From the NCBI RefSeq assembly GCF_027530345.1, contig NZ_JAPZQK010000022.1, positions 62,001-126,000 of the forward strand: a stretch of 64,000 nucleotides of DNA, written 5' to 3'. Positions 1 to 8,933 of the stretch are shown one piece after another; the first letter of the stretch is position 1; every line of letters starts with the position of its first letter. The translations under genes and the position numbers were made by a program. This DNA comes from Silanimonas sp. GTDB taxonomy: Bacteria > Pseudomonadota > Gammaproteobacteria > Xanthomonadales > Xanthomonadaceae. Under the pieces are notes generated by a model, which had not been told where the DNA came from, did no database searches, and saw only the letters and a list, made by a program, of their open reading frames with translations.

Positions 1-27
1 GAGCAGGAGGGTGGGGGCATCGGTCAT
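1..27 (-). CDS. 5' end of an unidentified leftward gene (partial)
   Basis: A leftward ATG at 27 opens a frame to the window edge reading MTDAPTLLL. A weak AAGG lies about 10 bases upstream. It would be divergent from the photolyase gene, with 116 bases between the starts. Nine codons are too few to name a family. The leftward frame is inferred only from the start codon and the gap it explains. Confidence 0.3.
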
Positions 28-143
28 CGCTAGGGCCTTGCGGCGACGGGCCGCGCGGGAATCAGAGGCCGCCAGACTAGCCGAGCGCGCCACCTTGCGG
101 CCGTTTCACCCGGGCTGCAGCGCGGCTTCGGCAGCATCGCGCC

Positions 144-1727
144 ATGCCCCATGCCCTCGTCTGGTTCAAGCGCGACCTGCGCACCGTCGATCACGCGCCC
201 CTGCTCGCTGCCGCGGCCAGCGGGCGGCCGGTGCTGCCGGTGTACGTCATCGAGCCAGACCTTTGGCGGCAGGACGACGCCAGCGCGCGGCAGTGGGCGG
301 TGGTGCGTGAGGCCCTCGACGAATTGCGTGCCGCCCTTGCCGCGTGCGGCACGCCGTTGCTCGTGCTTCGCGGCGATACCGTCGAAGCCTTCGACGCATT
401 GCATCGCGCCTTCGGCCTCGTCGAAGTCCATGCCCATGAGGAAACCGGCAACGCCTGGACCTTCGCCCGCGACCGCCGCGTGGGTGCGTGGCTGCGCGAG
501 GCCGGCATTCCCTTCATCGAACATCAGAACGGCAGCACGGTGCGCCGTTTGCGCCGCCGCGATGGCTGGGCGCGGCACTGGGAAGGCCACAACGGCGAGG
601 CGCCGCTGCCGGCGCCTGTCGCGCTGATGCCGGCTCGCCCGCTGAACACGATCGATCACGCCTCCGGGCCTGCCCTCGCCGACCTCCGCTGCGAGGCTTT
701 GCCCGACGCCCGCGACCTCGGCCTCCCCAGCGACCCCTGCCCCGGCCGCCAGCCCGGCGGTCGGGCTTCGGCGCTGCGCCTGCTCGGCAGTTTCGTCGAC
801 GGCCGTGGTGCGACCTACTCGCGCGGCATGAGCAGCCCGATCAGCGCGCCGAAGGTGTGTTCGCGGCTGTCGGTGCATTTCGCCACCGGCACGCTGTCGA
901 TCCGCGAGGCCGTGGCCGCCTCGCGCGCCGCGCAGTGGGCCGGGCGCGGCACGCCGGCGAGGGCCCTGCAGAGCTTCGAATCACGCCTGCACTGGCAGGG
1001 CCACTTCATGCAGAAGCTCGAAAGTGAACCGGCGATCGAATTCCGCAACACGCACCGCGGCTTCGACGGCCTGCGCGAAGGCGAATTCGACCCGTCGGCC
1101 TTCGAGGCATGGCGCACGGGGACCACCGGCTGGCCGTTCGTGGACGCGTGCCTGCGCATGCTGGCCGCGACCGGATGGATCAACTTCCGCATGCGCGCGA
1201 TGCTCGTGGCGGTGGCCAGTTACCACCTGTGGCTGCACTGGCGCGAGACCGGCCTGCACCTCGCGCGGCAGTTCACCGACTACGAGCCCGGCATCCATTG
1301 GCCGCAGGTGCAGATGCAGAGCGGCGTCACCGGCATCAACATCCCGCGCATCTACAACCCGGTGAAACAGGGGCTCGACCAGGACCCCGAGGGCACCTTC
1401 GTGCGCCGCTGGGTGCCTGAACTCGCCGCGTTGCCGGCGCCTTGGATCCACCTGCCGTGGCAACTGCCGCCGGCCCAGCTCGCGAAGCACGGCGTGGTGT
1501 TGGGCCGCGACTACCCCGAACCGGTCCGAGACCACGAGCAGGCCGCGCGCGAAGCGAAGGCAAAGCTCACGACGTTGTGGCGCGAGCACCCGGGCATGCG
1601 CGAGCTGGCGCGCGGCGTGCTGCGGAAGCATGGCAGCCGGATGAAGCAGACGAGGCCGCGACTGGAGGGCCGGAAAAAAGAAAGCCCTGCGCCGCACGGG
1701 GCGACGCAGGGCAGCTTGTTCGACTGA
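144..1727 (+). CDS. Cryptochrome/photolyase family FAD protein
   Basis: Probable light-driven DNA photolyase or related cryptochrome of 527 residues. The N-terminus (HALVWFKRDLRTVDHAPL) is the Rossmann-like antenna domain of the family. The C-terminal half holds the helical FAD domain: a CSRLSVHFATG segment, then TGWPFVDACLRML, TGWINFRMRAM, DYEPGIHWPQ and RIYNPVKQG, which line the FAD pocket in photolyases. The DYEPGIHWPQVQMQSG version differs from the usual E. coli-type NNGGWQWAAS stretch, so it belongs to a separate branch; whether it repairs CPDs, repairs 6-4 products or only signals cannot be read here. The start at 144 gives the full antenna domain. Its last codons overlap a terminator hairpin that serves the convergent receptor gene. 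Confidence 0.93.
   Translation: MPHALVWFKRDLRTVDHAPLLAAAASGRPVLPVYVIEPDLWRQDDASARQWAVVREALDELRAALAACGTPLLVLRGDTVEAFDALHRAFGLVEVHAHEETGNAWTFARDRRVGAWLREAGIPFIEHQNGSTVRRLRRRDGWARHWEGHNGEAPLPAPVALMPARPLNTIDHASGPALADLRCEALPDARDLGLPSDPCPGRQPGGRASALRLLGSFVDGRGATYSRGMSSPISAPKVCSRLSVHFATGTLSIREAVAASRAAQWAGRGTPARALQSFESRLHWQGHFMQKLESEPAIEFRNTHRGFDGLREGEFDPSAFEAWRTGTTGWPFVDACLRMLAATGWINFRMRAMLVAVASYHLWLHWRETGLHLARQFTDYEPGIHWPQVQMQSGVTGINIPRIYNPVKQGLDQDPEGTFVRRWVPELAALPAPWIHLPWQLPPAQLAKHGVVLGRDYPEPVRDHEQAAREAKAKLTTLWREHPGMRELARGVLRKHGSRMKQTRPRLEGRKKESPAPHGATQGSLFD
1672..1712 (-). terminator. Rho-independent terminator of the TonB receptor, inside the photolyase 3' end
   Basis: GCCCTGCG at 1684-1691 pairs perfectly with CGCAGGGC at 1705-1712. 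Read leftward, the hairpin is followed by TTTCTTTTTT (complement of 1674-1683). This is a strong intrinsic terminator for the leftward gene ending at 1746, and it lies wholly inside the coding end of the convergent photolyase gene. Confidence 0.75.
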
Positions 1728-1745
1728 GGCCGATTCGGCGGGCGA

Positions 1746-4247
1746 TCAGAAGCTGTAGTTGATGCGGCCGTAGAGGAAGCGGCCCGAGCGGCCGAACGGC
1801 GAGAAGTTCGAGAACGGCGTGTTGCCGGTGGTGTTGAGGCTGGCCGGCAGCGGGTCCGGGTACTCGTCCGCCAGATTCTCGACGCCGATCGCCAGCTCCA
1901 GACCTTCCCACAGCCTCACCCGGCCCTCGAGGTCGACCAGCACCTTCGGGCTGAGCACGAAGTCGTTGGCCGCCGTGGTGCCCGGGGCGAGCACTTCGCC
2001 GTAACGCGTCGCCCGCAGCGTCGCGCCGAAGCGGTCGAGCGACCAGCTGAGGTTGGCGCCGTACTTGTCCTTCGGCGAGCCTTCCTCGAAGGTGAGGACG
2101 TTGACGCGGTCGAACAGGCGGATGGTCGGGTCGATGGCGGCGATCGGCGCCGTGGTCGGCACGCGGGTGACGTCAGTGTTGTTCCAGTTGGCGAGCAGCG
2201 TCACGTCGAAGCGGCCGGCCGTGGCGGTCTCGAACGGCACGGTGAACACCACGTCCACGCCCTGCGTCTCGGTATCGACGCCGTTGATGAAGAAGCGGCC
2301 GCCGCCGATGCCGACGAAGCCCTGCGCGGTCAGGAAGTTGCGGACGCTCACCTGCGTGAGGTTCTCCGACAGCACGATGCGGTTGTCGATGTCGATGCGG
2401 TAGGCGTCGATCGTCAGCGTGGCCTCGCCGAAGTTGAACACCGCGCCAAACGAGACGTTCACCGACTCCTCGGCCTCCAGCGGGCGCGCGCCGAGGGCCG
2501 CCGCCACCGGGCTCGTGGCCGGGAAGGTGGTGATCTCGAAGGGCACGCCGTTGATGAAGTTGGTCGACGTGGCGGTGAAGAACTGCTGCTGCGGCGAGGG
2601 GGCGCGGAAGCCGTTCTGCAGCGAGCCGCGCAGCGCGAAGGCCTCGCTGAAGTCGTAGCGCATCGCCACCTTGCCGCTCAGGTTGCTGCCGAAGTCGGAG
2701 TAGTCCTCGCCGCGGATCGCCACCGAGCCGAGCAGCTGGTCGGTGAGGTTGGCCTCGAGGTCGACGTACAGGCCGACGGCGTTGCGCGATTCGTCCACTT
2801 CGTTCGACGGCCGGAAGCCCGGGAATACCTGGGCGCCAGAGGCGGTGGGCGCGCCGTTCAGCAGGGCGCCGCCGTTGATGTAAGAGTTCGGCTCGCCGGC
2901 GAAGATGCGGTAGGTCTCCTCGCGCGCTTCGAGGCCGGCGCTCAGATAGAGGTCGGAAGCGAAGGCGTCCAGCGCGAAGCTGCGCGTGCCGCCGAAGTTG
3001 AACGTCGCCTGCGTGTAGTCGAAGCCGCCGGCCTGGAAGGTGCGCTGGCTGGACGGGCCGATCGAGCGGTTCAGCGTGTTCTCGATGGTGAAGTCCATCT
3101 CGTTGCGGCCCCAGACCACGGAGCTGTCCATGGACCACTCGCCCCAGTTCCACTTCACGCCGCCGGCCGCGCTCGAATCGATCACGGTCGGCGCGATGAT
3201 CGGCAGGAAGCCGTCGGGGTAGATCGAAGTGATGTTGCGGGCGTCCTGCGCCGGGCGGTAGAAGCCGGCGGAACGCGCGTCGCGGTCCTGCCGACTGGCC
3301 CAGCCGTACAGGCGGGTGCCGTTCTCGAAGTCGATACCGGCGTTGGCGAACAGCGTCTTCTGGTCGAGCTCGGGTTCGCCGTACCAGGCGTTGAAGCGGT
3401 TGAAGGTGCGCTCGCGCGGATCGAAGGCGCCGCCCACCAGCGGGTACTGCTGGCGCACGTCGTAGCCGCCGCGCTCGGTGCGCTCCTGGTCCTTCAACTC
3501 GGCCGCGATGGTGAGGAAACCGGCGCCGCCGAGGGAGAGGCCCTTCCACGCGGAGATGGTCGTGGTCTCGCCGTCGGTGACGCTGCGCGAGATGCGGCCG
3601 GGCGACGGCCACGTGGCATTGGCCGGGGCCGTTCCGGTGATCACCTCGTAGTCGCTATCGCGCTGGCCGTAGCTGACGGTGATGCCGCCGCCCGTGTCGT
3701 CCTCGCGCAGCAGCACGTTGATCACGCCGGCAATGGCGTCGGAGCCGTACTGCGCCGAGGCGCCGTCGCGCAGTACTTCGACGGTGCGCACCGCAGCGGT
3801 GGGGATGGTGTTCAGGTCGACGGCGGCGGAGCCGCGGCCGGCGGAGCCGTTGACGTTCACCAGCGAGGCCGAGTGGCGGCGCTTGCTGTTCACCAGCACG
3901 AGGGTCTGGTCGGGGGCAAGGCCGCGAAGCTGGGCCGGTCGCACGGTGTCGGTGCCGTCGGTGAGGCCCGGGCGCGGGAAGTTGAAGGAGGGCAGCGCGA
4001 CCGACAGCGCCTGGTTGATCTCGGGCGAGCCGGTGCGTTCGAGTTGCTGGACGCCGATGGCGTCGACCGGCGCGGCGGTGTCGTTGCGCGAACGGCCGGC
4101 AACGCGCGTGCCGGTGACGACGATGGCGTCGAGGGTCTGGGTGTCGTCGGCGGCCTCGGTGCTGACGGCGGCGTTCGACTGGGCATGGGTGGCGCCGGCG
4201 GACAGGGCCGAGGCGATGGCAAGAGCAAGCAGGGCGGGTCGGTTCAT
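1746..4247 (-). CDS. TonB-dependent outer-membrane receptor
   Basis: Outer-membrane beta-barrel receptor of 833 residues that imports an unidentified ligand using TonB/ExbB/ExbD energy. The start at 4247 is chosen because it begins a clean signal peptide (MNRPALLALAIASALSAG, cut near THAQ) and has AAGGA upstream; the open frame extends further but adds non-signal sequence. The N-terminal plug follows a TonB-box-like stretch (TLDAIVVTGTRV), with the plug motifs LRGLAPDQTLVLVN and VEVLRDGASAQYGSDAIAGV. The barrel ends in the C-terminal aromatic INYSF expected for BAM assembly. No substrate-specific genes are adjacent, so the ligand is unknown. Transcription probably ends at the hairpin inside the photolyase gene. 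Confidence 0.93.
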   Translation of the reverse strand: MNRPALLALAIASALSAGATHAQSNAAVSTEAADDTQTLDAIVVTGTRVAGRSRNDTAAPVDAIGVQQLERTGSPEINQALSVALPSFNFPRPGLTDGTDTVRPAQLRGLAPDQTLVLVNSKRRHSASLVNVNGSAGRGSAAVDLNTIPTAAVRTVEVLRDGASAQYGSDAIAGVINVLLREDDTGGGITVSYGQRDSDYEVITGTAPANATWPSPGRISRSVTDGETTTISAWKGLSLGGAGFLTIAAELKDQERTERGGYDVRQQYPLVGGAFDPRERTFNRFNAWYGEPELDQKTLFANAGIDFENGTRLYGWASRQDRDARSAGFYRPAQDARNITSIYPDGFLPIIAPTVIDSSAAGGVKWNWGEWSMDSSVVWGRNEMDFTIENTLNRSIGPSSQRTFQAGGFDYTQATFNFGGTRSFALDAFASDLYLSAGLEAREETYRIFAGEPNSYINGGALLNGAPTASGAQVFPGFRPSNEVDESRNAVGLYVDLEANLTDQLLGSVAIRGEDYSDFGSNLSGKVAMRYDFSEAFALRGSLQNGFRAPSPQQQFFTATSTNFINGVPFEITTFPATSPVAAALGARPLEAEESVNVSFGAVFNFGEATLTIDAYRIDIDNRIVLSENLTQVSVRNFLTAQGFVGIGGGRFFINGVDTETQGVDVVFTVPFETATAGRFDVTLLANWNNTDVTRVPTTAPIAAIDPTIRLFDRVNVLTFEEGSPKDKYGANLSWSLDRFGATLRATRYGEVLAPGTTAANDFVLSPKVLVDLEGRVRLWEGLELAIGVENLADEYPDPLPASLNTTGNTPFSNFSPFGRSGRFLYGRINYSF

Positions 4248-4293
4248 GGCGACATCCTTGGGCTGGCGGTTCGGCGCGGCAAGACGGAGCGGG

Positions 4294-4308
4294 ATTCCCA
4301 TCGGGAAT
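4294..4308. promoter_or_regulatory. Small palindrome upstream of the TonB receptor
   Basis: ATTCCC-ATC-GGGAAT is a perfect 6-bp inverted repeat 47 bases upstream of the receptor start at 4247. Its position suits an operator, but no regulator is adjacent, and it matches no site I recognise. The rest of the gap 4248-4440 shows nothing else clear. Confidence 0.25.
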
Positions 4309-4440
4309 ATGGAAGTTCCGTGACGGAAGATGCGCGGCGCCGGCGCCTGCGACAAGCCCCTGGAGCCTGCCGACGCGTGTTCCTCACGCCACGCACACGC
4401 CCCTGCCCCCCCGTAGGCGGCCCCGGGGCCCTGTGGGCTC

Positions 4441-4827
4441 TCAGTCGTCGTCGCCGGAAAGCACGCGCTTCTGCATGGCGTCGAGGTAGGCGTCGGCCTC
4501 GGCGGTGGAGCTGAAGATCTCCGAGAACGGCACGGCCTTCACCAGGTCGAAGACCTTGCGGATCTGCGGCTGGGGGTTTGCCACCAGCACCTTGCCGCCG
4601 CGGCTACCGAGACTCTTGCGGGCGCGGAACACCGTGCGCAGGCCGGCGGAGCTGATGTACTCGAGGTCCGACAGGTCGAGCACCAGCAGGTTGACCGAGG
4701 CGTCGGCCAGCACCGGTTCCAGTTCGCTGTCGGCGCTCTGGTAGGTGTGGGTGTCCAGGTGGCCGGCGAGGCGGCAAGTGCGCTTCGGGCCGCTGCCCTC
4801 GATGGCGATGCGGAGGTCGTCGGTCAT
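4441..4827 (-). CDS. STAS-domain anti-sigma factor antagonist
   Basis: SpoIIAA/RsbV-like protein of 128 residues, a single cytoplasmic STAS domain. The segment LDLSDLEYISSAGLRTVF contains the conserved Ser-Ala-Gly site where the family is phosphorylated by an RsbW-type kinase and dephosphorylated by a PP2C phosphatase. Its start at 4827 overlaps the stop of the upstream phosphatase gene by four bases (ATGA), so the two are almost certainly co-translated. This makes it the likely substrate of that enzyme. What it binds when unphosphorylated (an anti-sigma factor, a diguanylate cyclase or something else) is not shown by the window. Confidence 0.9.
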   Translation of the reverse strand: MTDDLRIAIEGSGPKRTCRLAGHLDTHTYQSADSELEPVLADASVNLLVLDLSDLEYISSAGLRTVFRARKSLGSRGGKVLVANPQPQIRKVFDLVKAVPFSEIFSSTAEADAYLDAMQKRVLSGDDD

Positions 4828-7151
4828 TTCGGCGGATTCCTTGGCAGGACGAGGGTGAGTCGGTTGCGGTCATCCTCGCGCGCGTAAACCGCATCGAGGC
4901 TCATGGTCTTGATCAGGTGCAGGCCGAGGCCGCCGATCGGGCGGTCGAGGTCGTCGGGGTCCAGCTCGAGGTCCGGGGCGTCGAGCGGATTGAAGGCGCT
5001 GCCATCGTCGATGATCCGGAGCGTCATCGTGCGCTCGGTGAACGACAGGTCGACCGTGCATTCGGCGGCCCCGCCATGGTCGATGGCGTTGGCGACGAGT
5101 TCCTCCAGTACCAGGCGGACGTCCGACTGCCCCTCGGTGTCGATGCCGTGGCTGCCCAGGCATTCGTCGATGGCGCGATTCATCGCCCGCAGGCCGGACG
5201 GCCAGATCGAGAAGTGCAGGGGGTCGTTGGCGGGCTTCTCGGGGGCGACCAGCCCGACCGCCAGCACGGTGATGTCGTCGGCGGGCTCGGCACCGGCCGC
5301 GAAGGCCTCGACGGCGGCGACCACGTCGGCCACCACCTGCTCGGCGCTCCGACCGGGCTTCAGCGCGTCGCGCAGTCGCGCTTCGCCGAAGAGCTCGCCA
5401 CTGCGGCTGCGCGCCTCGGTGACGCCGTCGGTGAAACAGAACAGCACGTCGCCCGGCGCCAGCATGCCGGCATAGCCCTCGCCGTAGGCGTCGGGGTCGA
5501 TGCCGAGCGGGGCGCCGGTTTCCATCTCGAACAGCTCGATGCGGCCGTCGGCGCGAACGATGAAGGGCAGCTCGTGGCCGGAACTCGCCAGCTCGAACAT
5601 GCCGGTGTGGGGGTCGACGAGCCCGCACAGGGCCGTCGCGAACATGCAGCTGTCGTTGCCTTCGGCCAGCCGCGGCGCGGCCCGTGCCAGCATCAGGGCC
5701 GGGGAGTCGGTGCTGCGGGCCGTGGCCTCCAGCACCGCGACCGTGCGCGCCATGAAGAGCGCGGCGGGCACGCCCTTGTCGCTGATGTCGCCGATGCCGA
5801 ACCACAGCATCCCGTCGTCGCGCGGGTGGAAAGCGTAGAAGTCGCCGCCCACGCTCTTCGCCGGCTTCAGCACGGCGTGGATGTCGAGATGGCCTTCGTG
5901 CACGTCGACCGCGGTGGCCGGCGGCAGCATCGACTGTTGCAGGTCGTGGGCGAGGCGCAGTTCGCTGTCGAGCTTCTGCTGCTCCTGCGCCATGCGCTGG
6001 GAATGCGCCATCTGCTGGCGCAACGCGGAATCGGCGCTGTCCAGCACGCGGGCCAGCTGGCCGACCTCGTCCTTCCGCACCAGCAGGAGCGTCGGCATCT
6101 CGAAGCCGTCTTGCGCCAGCCGCTGCGCCGCGTGGCCCAACTGCACCATCGGCCGGGTGACGCTGCGGGCCAGCGCATTGCTGAGCAAGGCGAGCAGCGC
6201 GATCACCACCATCGTCGCGCCGACGAAGCGCCACGCCGTCTCGCGCAGGGGCGCCAGCACGGTGTCCTCGTCCATCAGCACCATCAAGCCCCAGCCATCG
6301 CCGAGGGCTTCATGGACGCCGCGCAGCCCCGGGCCGAGCGGGCGAAGGGCGACGCCCGCGTCCACGCCCTGGAGGGCACCGCGATGCTCGTCGAGCGCGG
6401 TGGCAGTGGGCGGCGGTGTGCCGATGGAGAGCCAGTCGGAATCGCCGATCCACAACGGGCCCTTGTGCAGCACCGCGCGGAACCGCTTGTCGTTGCGGAA
6501 CGGCGCCAGCGCCTGGTTGAAGCGGTCGATGGGCACGTCGAGGCTGACCATGCCGCGGCGCTCGCCGGCGGGGCCGGGCGGCAACGGCTGGTTCAACGTG
6601 ATCATCCAACGACCGCCGGCGGTGTCGTTGAAGTAGGGCGCCGACCAGCGCGCCTGGTCCGCCGCCAGCGTGTCGCGGAACCAGGGCTGCGCTTCCACGT
6701 CGAGGCCGCGCGCCGTGAGGTCGGTTTCCGCCAGCCCCCGGCCCTGCTTGCCGACGTAGCGGGCCCAGACCGCGCCCGGCGTGGGCGAGGCCGCCGGCGC
6801 AAGCGCCACCAAGCCGCCCGCGGTATTCGGCTCGCTCAGCACGGTGGCATCGAGCAGGGCGCGCAGACGCGTGGCATCACCGCCGGCCGCGGCCTCGCTG
6901 CGGGCCAGCGTGCCCGCGCTGACTTCGACCGCCTGCAGCAGCGCCTGGAGTTCCGCCGAGGCGCGACGCAGCTCGCGAAGTGCCGAGGCTTCGGCATCCT
7001 CGAGGGCGCGACGCTCGGCGACCGCATGGATGGCCAGTCCACCCGCGGTCGCGACGGCGGCGGCCAGCACGCCGAACCACAGCGCGATGCGCGTCCGCAG
7101 GCTGTGGCGCCAGGAGGGGCGGGCGGACGAAGCGAGGGCGGAGGCGGCCAT
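4824..7151 (-). CDS. Membrane sensor SpoIIE-type phosphatase with RsbW-like ATPase domain
   Basis: Sensor protein of 775 residues. Order: membrane helix near 20-42, a roughly 260-residue periplasmic sensing region (dCache-like by length and WFRDTLAA/YFNDTAGG motifs), a second helix near 303-325, HAMP, a short coiled coil, a PP2C/SpoIIE phosphatase domain (VGGDFYAF near 434, DISDKGVPAALFMA, DDITVLAVG near 626), and a C-terminal HATPase domain (EELVANAIDHGG near 681, GGLGLHLIKTM). So opposing phosphatase and kinase activities toward the STAS protein encoded next could be in one chain. The start at 7151 is preferred over an upstream one because it places the first helix normally. Divergent from the DUF1704 gene with 88 bases between starts. 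Confidence 0.9.
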   Translation of the reverse strand: MAASALASSARPSWRHSLRTRIALWFGVLAAAVATAGGLAIHAVAERRALEDAEASALRELRRASAELQALLQAVEVSAGTLARSEAAAGGDATRLRALLDATVLSEPNTAGGLVALAPAASPTPGAVWARYVGKQGRGLAETDLTARGLDVEAQPWFRDTLAADQARWSAPYFNDTAGGRWMITLNQPLPPGPAGERRGMVSLDVPIDRFNQALAPFRNDKRFRAVLHKGPLWIGDSDWLSIGTPPPTATALDEHRGALQGVDAGVALRPLGPGLRGVHEALGDGWGLMVLMDEDTVLAPLRETAWRFVGATMVVIALLALLSNALARSVTRPMVQLGHAAQRLAQDGFEMPTLLLVRKDEVGQLARVLDSADSALRQQMAHSQRMAQEQQKLDSELRLAHDLQQSMLPPATAVDVHEGHLDIHAVLKPAKSVGGDFYAFHPRDDGMLWFGIGDISDKGVPAALFMARTVAVLEATARSTDSPALMLARAAPRLAEGNDSCMFATALCGLVDPHTGMFELASSGHELPFIVRADGRIELFEMETGAPLGIDPDAYGEGYAGMLAPGDVLFCFTDGVTEARSRSGELFGEARLRDALKPGRSAEQVVADVVAAVEAFAAGAEPADDITVLAVGLVAPEKPANDPLHFSIWPSGLRAMNRAIDECLGSHGIDTEGQSDVRLVLEELVANAIDHGGAAECTVDLSFTERTMTLRIIDDGSAFNPLDAPDLELDPDDLDRPIGGLGLHLIKTMSLDAVYAREDDRNRLTLVLPRNPPK

Positions 7152-7239
7152 GGGCCAAGGCTGCGGCGCGCGGCGGTGGCGGTCAACGGGGGGGATGCCG
7201 GGGGTATGCTGACCGTCGCACTTCCGAGGAGGGCTGCCG

Positions 7240-8547
7240 ATGCCCGACGGCACCGCGCTGCAGAGCCTGGCCGAACTGGACGCCCGGATGGTGCGGGCGA
7301 CGCGCCGCCTGCGCCTGTTGCAGGCGGTGAGCTGGAAACAGCGGGTGCAGCGCGAGTTCCTCGACCGCTGGCGCCGCGGCGTGCACCGGCTTCCCGAGCC
7401 CGACTACGTGGCCGAGGACCACGCAGAGGTCCGCGCCGAGCTGCGCGCGATCGCCCAGGCCTGCGACCCACACCAGCCCTTGGGGCTGTACATCCGCCGC
7501 ACGGCCGACAGCTGGCACACCGCCGCCCTGTTGCTCGAATCGGTCGGCACCGCGGCGGTCACCGACCATTCCATCCGCCTGTTCGGCCGTCCGGGCGACG
7601 CGCTGCCGGGTGGCACCGTGTCCGGCGTTGACGCGGCCATGCACTTCATCCGCATCGCCGACGAGCTCGATGCCGAGTTGCGGGCCGTCGACACCGACGA
7701 CGATGCCGTGGAGGCGCCGGTCGTCCGCGAGCGCCTGCAGCAGGACATGGACGGCTTCTTCGGGCCCGGCAAGGTCAGCGTCGAACTGGACGCCGACCTC
7801 ATCGCCAAGGCCGCGGCCGGCCCCACGCGCATCCGCCTGCGCACCGGGGCGGCCTTCAGCGAGTACGACATCCACCAGCTCCGCGAGCACGAGGCCTTCG
7901 TGCACACGCTGACGGCCCTCAACGGCCGGGAGCAGCCGCATTTCGCCTCGCTTTCGCGCACCTCGCCGCGGATCATCGCCACGCAGGAAGGCCTGGCGAC
8001 CTTCGCCGAGCTGATCACCGGGCATATCGATATCGAGCGCATGAAGCGCATCAGCCTGCGCATCCTCGCCATCGACATGGCCCTGCGCGGCGCCGATTTC
8101 ATCGACGTGTTCCGCTTCTTCCTCGACGCCGGCCAGCGCGAACCGGAGAGCTTCTCGTCCGCGGCCCGCGTGTTCCGCGGCGTGCCGGTGACGGGCGGCG
8201 CGGCCTTCACCAAGGATGGCGTCTACCTCGCCGGGCTCGTGCGCGTGCACACCTTCTTCCGCTGGTGCCTGCGGCAGAAGAAGCTGGCCCTGACGCACCG
8301 GCTGTTCGCCGGGAAGATGACCCTCGAGGACGTGTTCGACCTCGCGCCGGCCTTCGAGAGCGGGGCCATCGCCCCGCCGCACTACCTGCCGCCCTGGGCG
8401 AAGCGCGCCAACGGGCTGGCCGGGATCCTCGCCTTTTCGCTGTTCGCGAACACGATCCGGCTCGACAAGGTCGACATCGAGAACCTCGATGCGGTGCCGC
8501 GGCTGTTCGGCGCGGCGGCGTCGGAGCCGCGGGAGGCGGGGCGGTAG
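7240..8547 (+). CDS. DUF1704 / QEGLA-motif putative metallopeptidase
   Basis: Protein of 435 residues of the family annotated as 'flavohemoglobin expression-modulating QEGLA motif protein'. It has the zinc-type HExxxH motif (HEAFVH at 217-222) followed by TALNG, and the name-giving QEGLA at 249-253. As I recall, the eukaryotic relatives (MATCAP group) are tyrosine carboxypeptidases, so a peptidase role is plausible here, but the bacterial substrate is unknown. The start is supported by GAGGAGGG at 7226-7233. A TATGCT hexamer at 7205-7210 could be the -10 element. Downstream lies repeat element A. Confidence 0.85.
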   Translation: MPDGTALQSLAELDARMVRATRRLRLLQAVSWKQRVQREFLDRWRRGVHRLPEPDYVAEDHAEVRAELRAIAQACDPHQPLGLYIRRTADSWHTAALLLESVGTAAVTDHSIRLFGRPGDALPGGTVSGVDAAMHFIRIADELDAELRAVDTDDDAVEAPVVRERLQQDMDGFFGPGKVSVELDADLIAKAAAGPTRIRLRTGAAFSEYDIHQLREHEAFVHTLTALNGREQPHFASLSRTSPRIIATQEGLATFAELITGHIDIERMKRISLRILAIDMALRGADFIDVFRFFLDAGQREPESFSSAARVFRGVPVTGGAAFTKDGVYLAGLVRVHTFFRWCLRQKKLALTHRLFAGKMTLEDVFDLAPAFESGAIAPPHYLPPWAKRANGLAGILAFSLFANTIRLDKVDIENLDAVPRLFGAAASEPREAGR

Positions 8548-8590
8548 CGGACGTTGGCGAGCCTCGCCCAGCCAGTGCCAAGCCCGGGGT

Positions 8591-8742
8591 GCGAGGCTGG
8601 TCCGCCCCGTCGCCATCACAGCAAGAAACCCGGCTGTCCGGCCGAAGGGGTCATCCTGACCCTCGGCCGGATGGCGCATCCCTGCGCCACCGCTTCGCGG
8701 CGGGCGCCTGGTTGGCGCGTCGGGGCTCCTTATTCGCCTCGC
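8591..8742 (-). repeat. Repeat arm A1 (inverted orientation)
   Basis: Copy 1 of the 150-base unit, read leftward. It starts GCGAGGCGAATAAGGAGCCC (from 8742) and ends CCAGCCTCGC (8591). Internal hairpin 8637-8671: TCCGGCCGA pairs with TCGGCCGGA, an inner GGGTCA/TGACCC stem, and two unpaired bases that read CT on this strand. Confidence 0.85.
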
Positions 8743-8933
8743 ACCCCGGGCTTGGCACTGGCTGGGCGCGTTCCCTGCAAGTTCGCGGCACAGCGCCATG
8801 GGTGCCTCACGTAGCGAGGCTCCGCCCTGACTGAAGCCGCGAGGTGGGCGTGTGAGCCAGTTCCGTCCGCGTGTTCGCGCTGTACTGCGGGTTGTTGCAA
8901 GCGAGCTCGCGCACCAGCCGCAAGGGATTGTGA

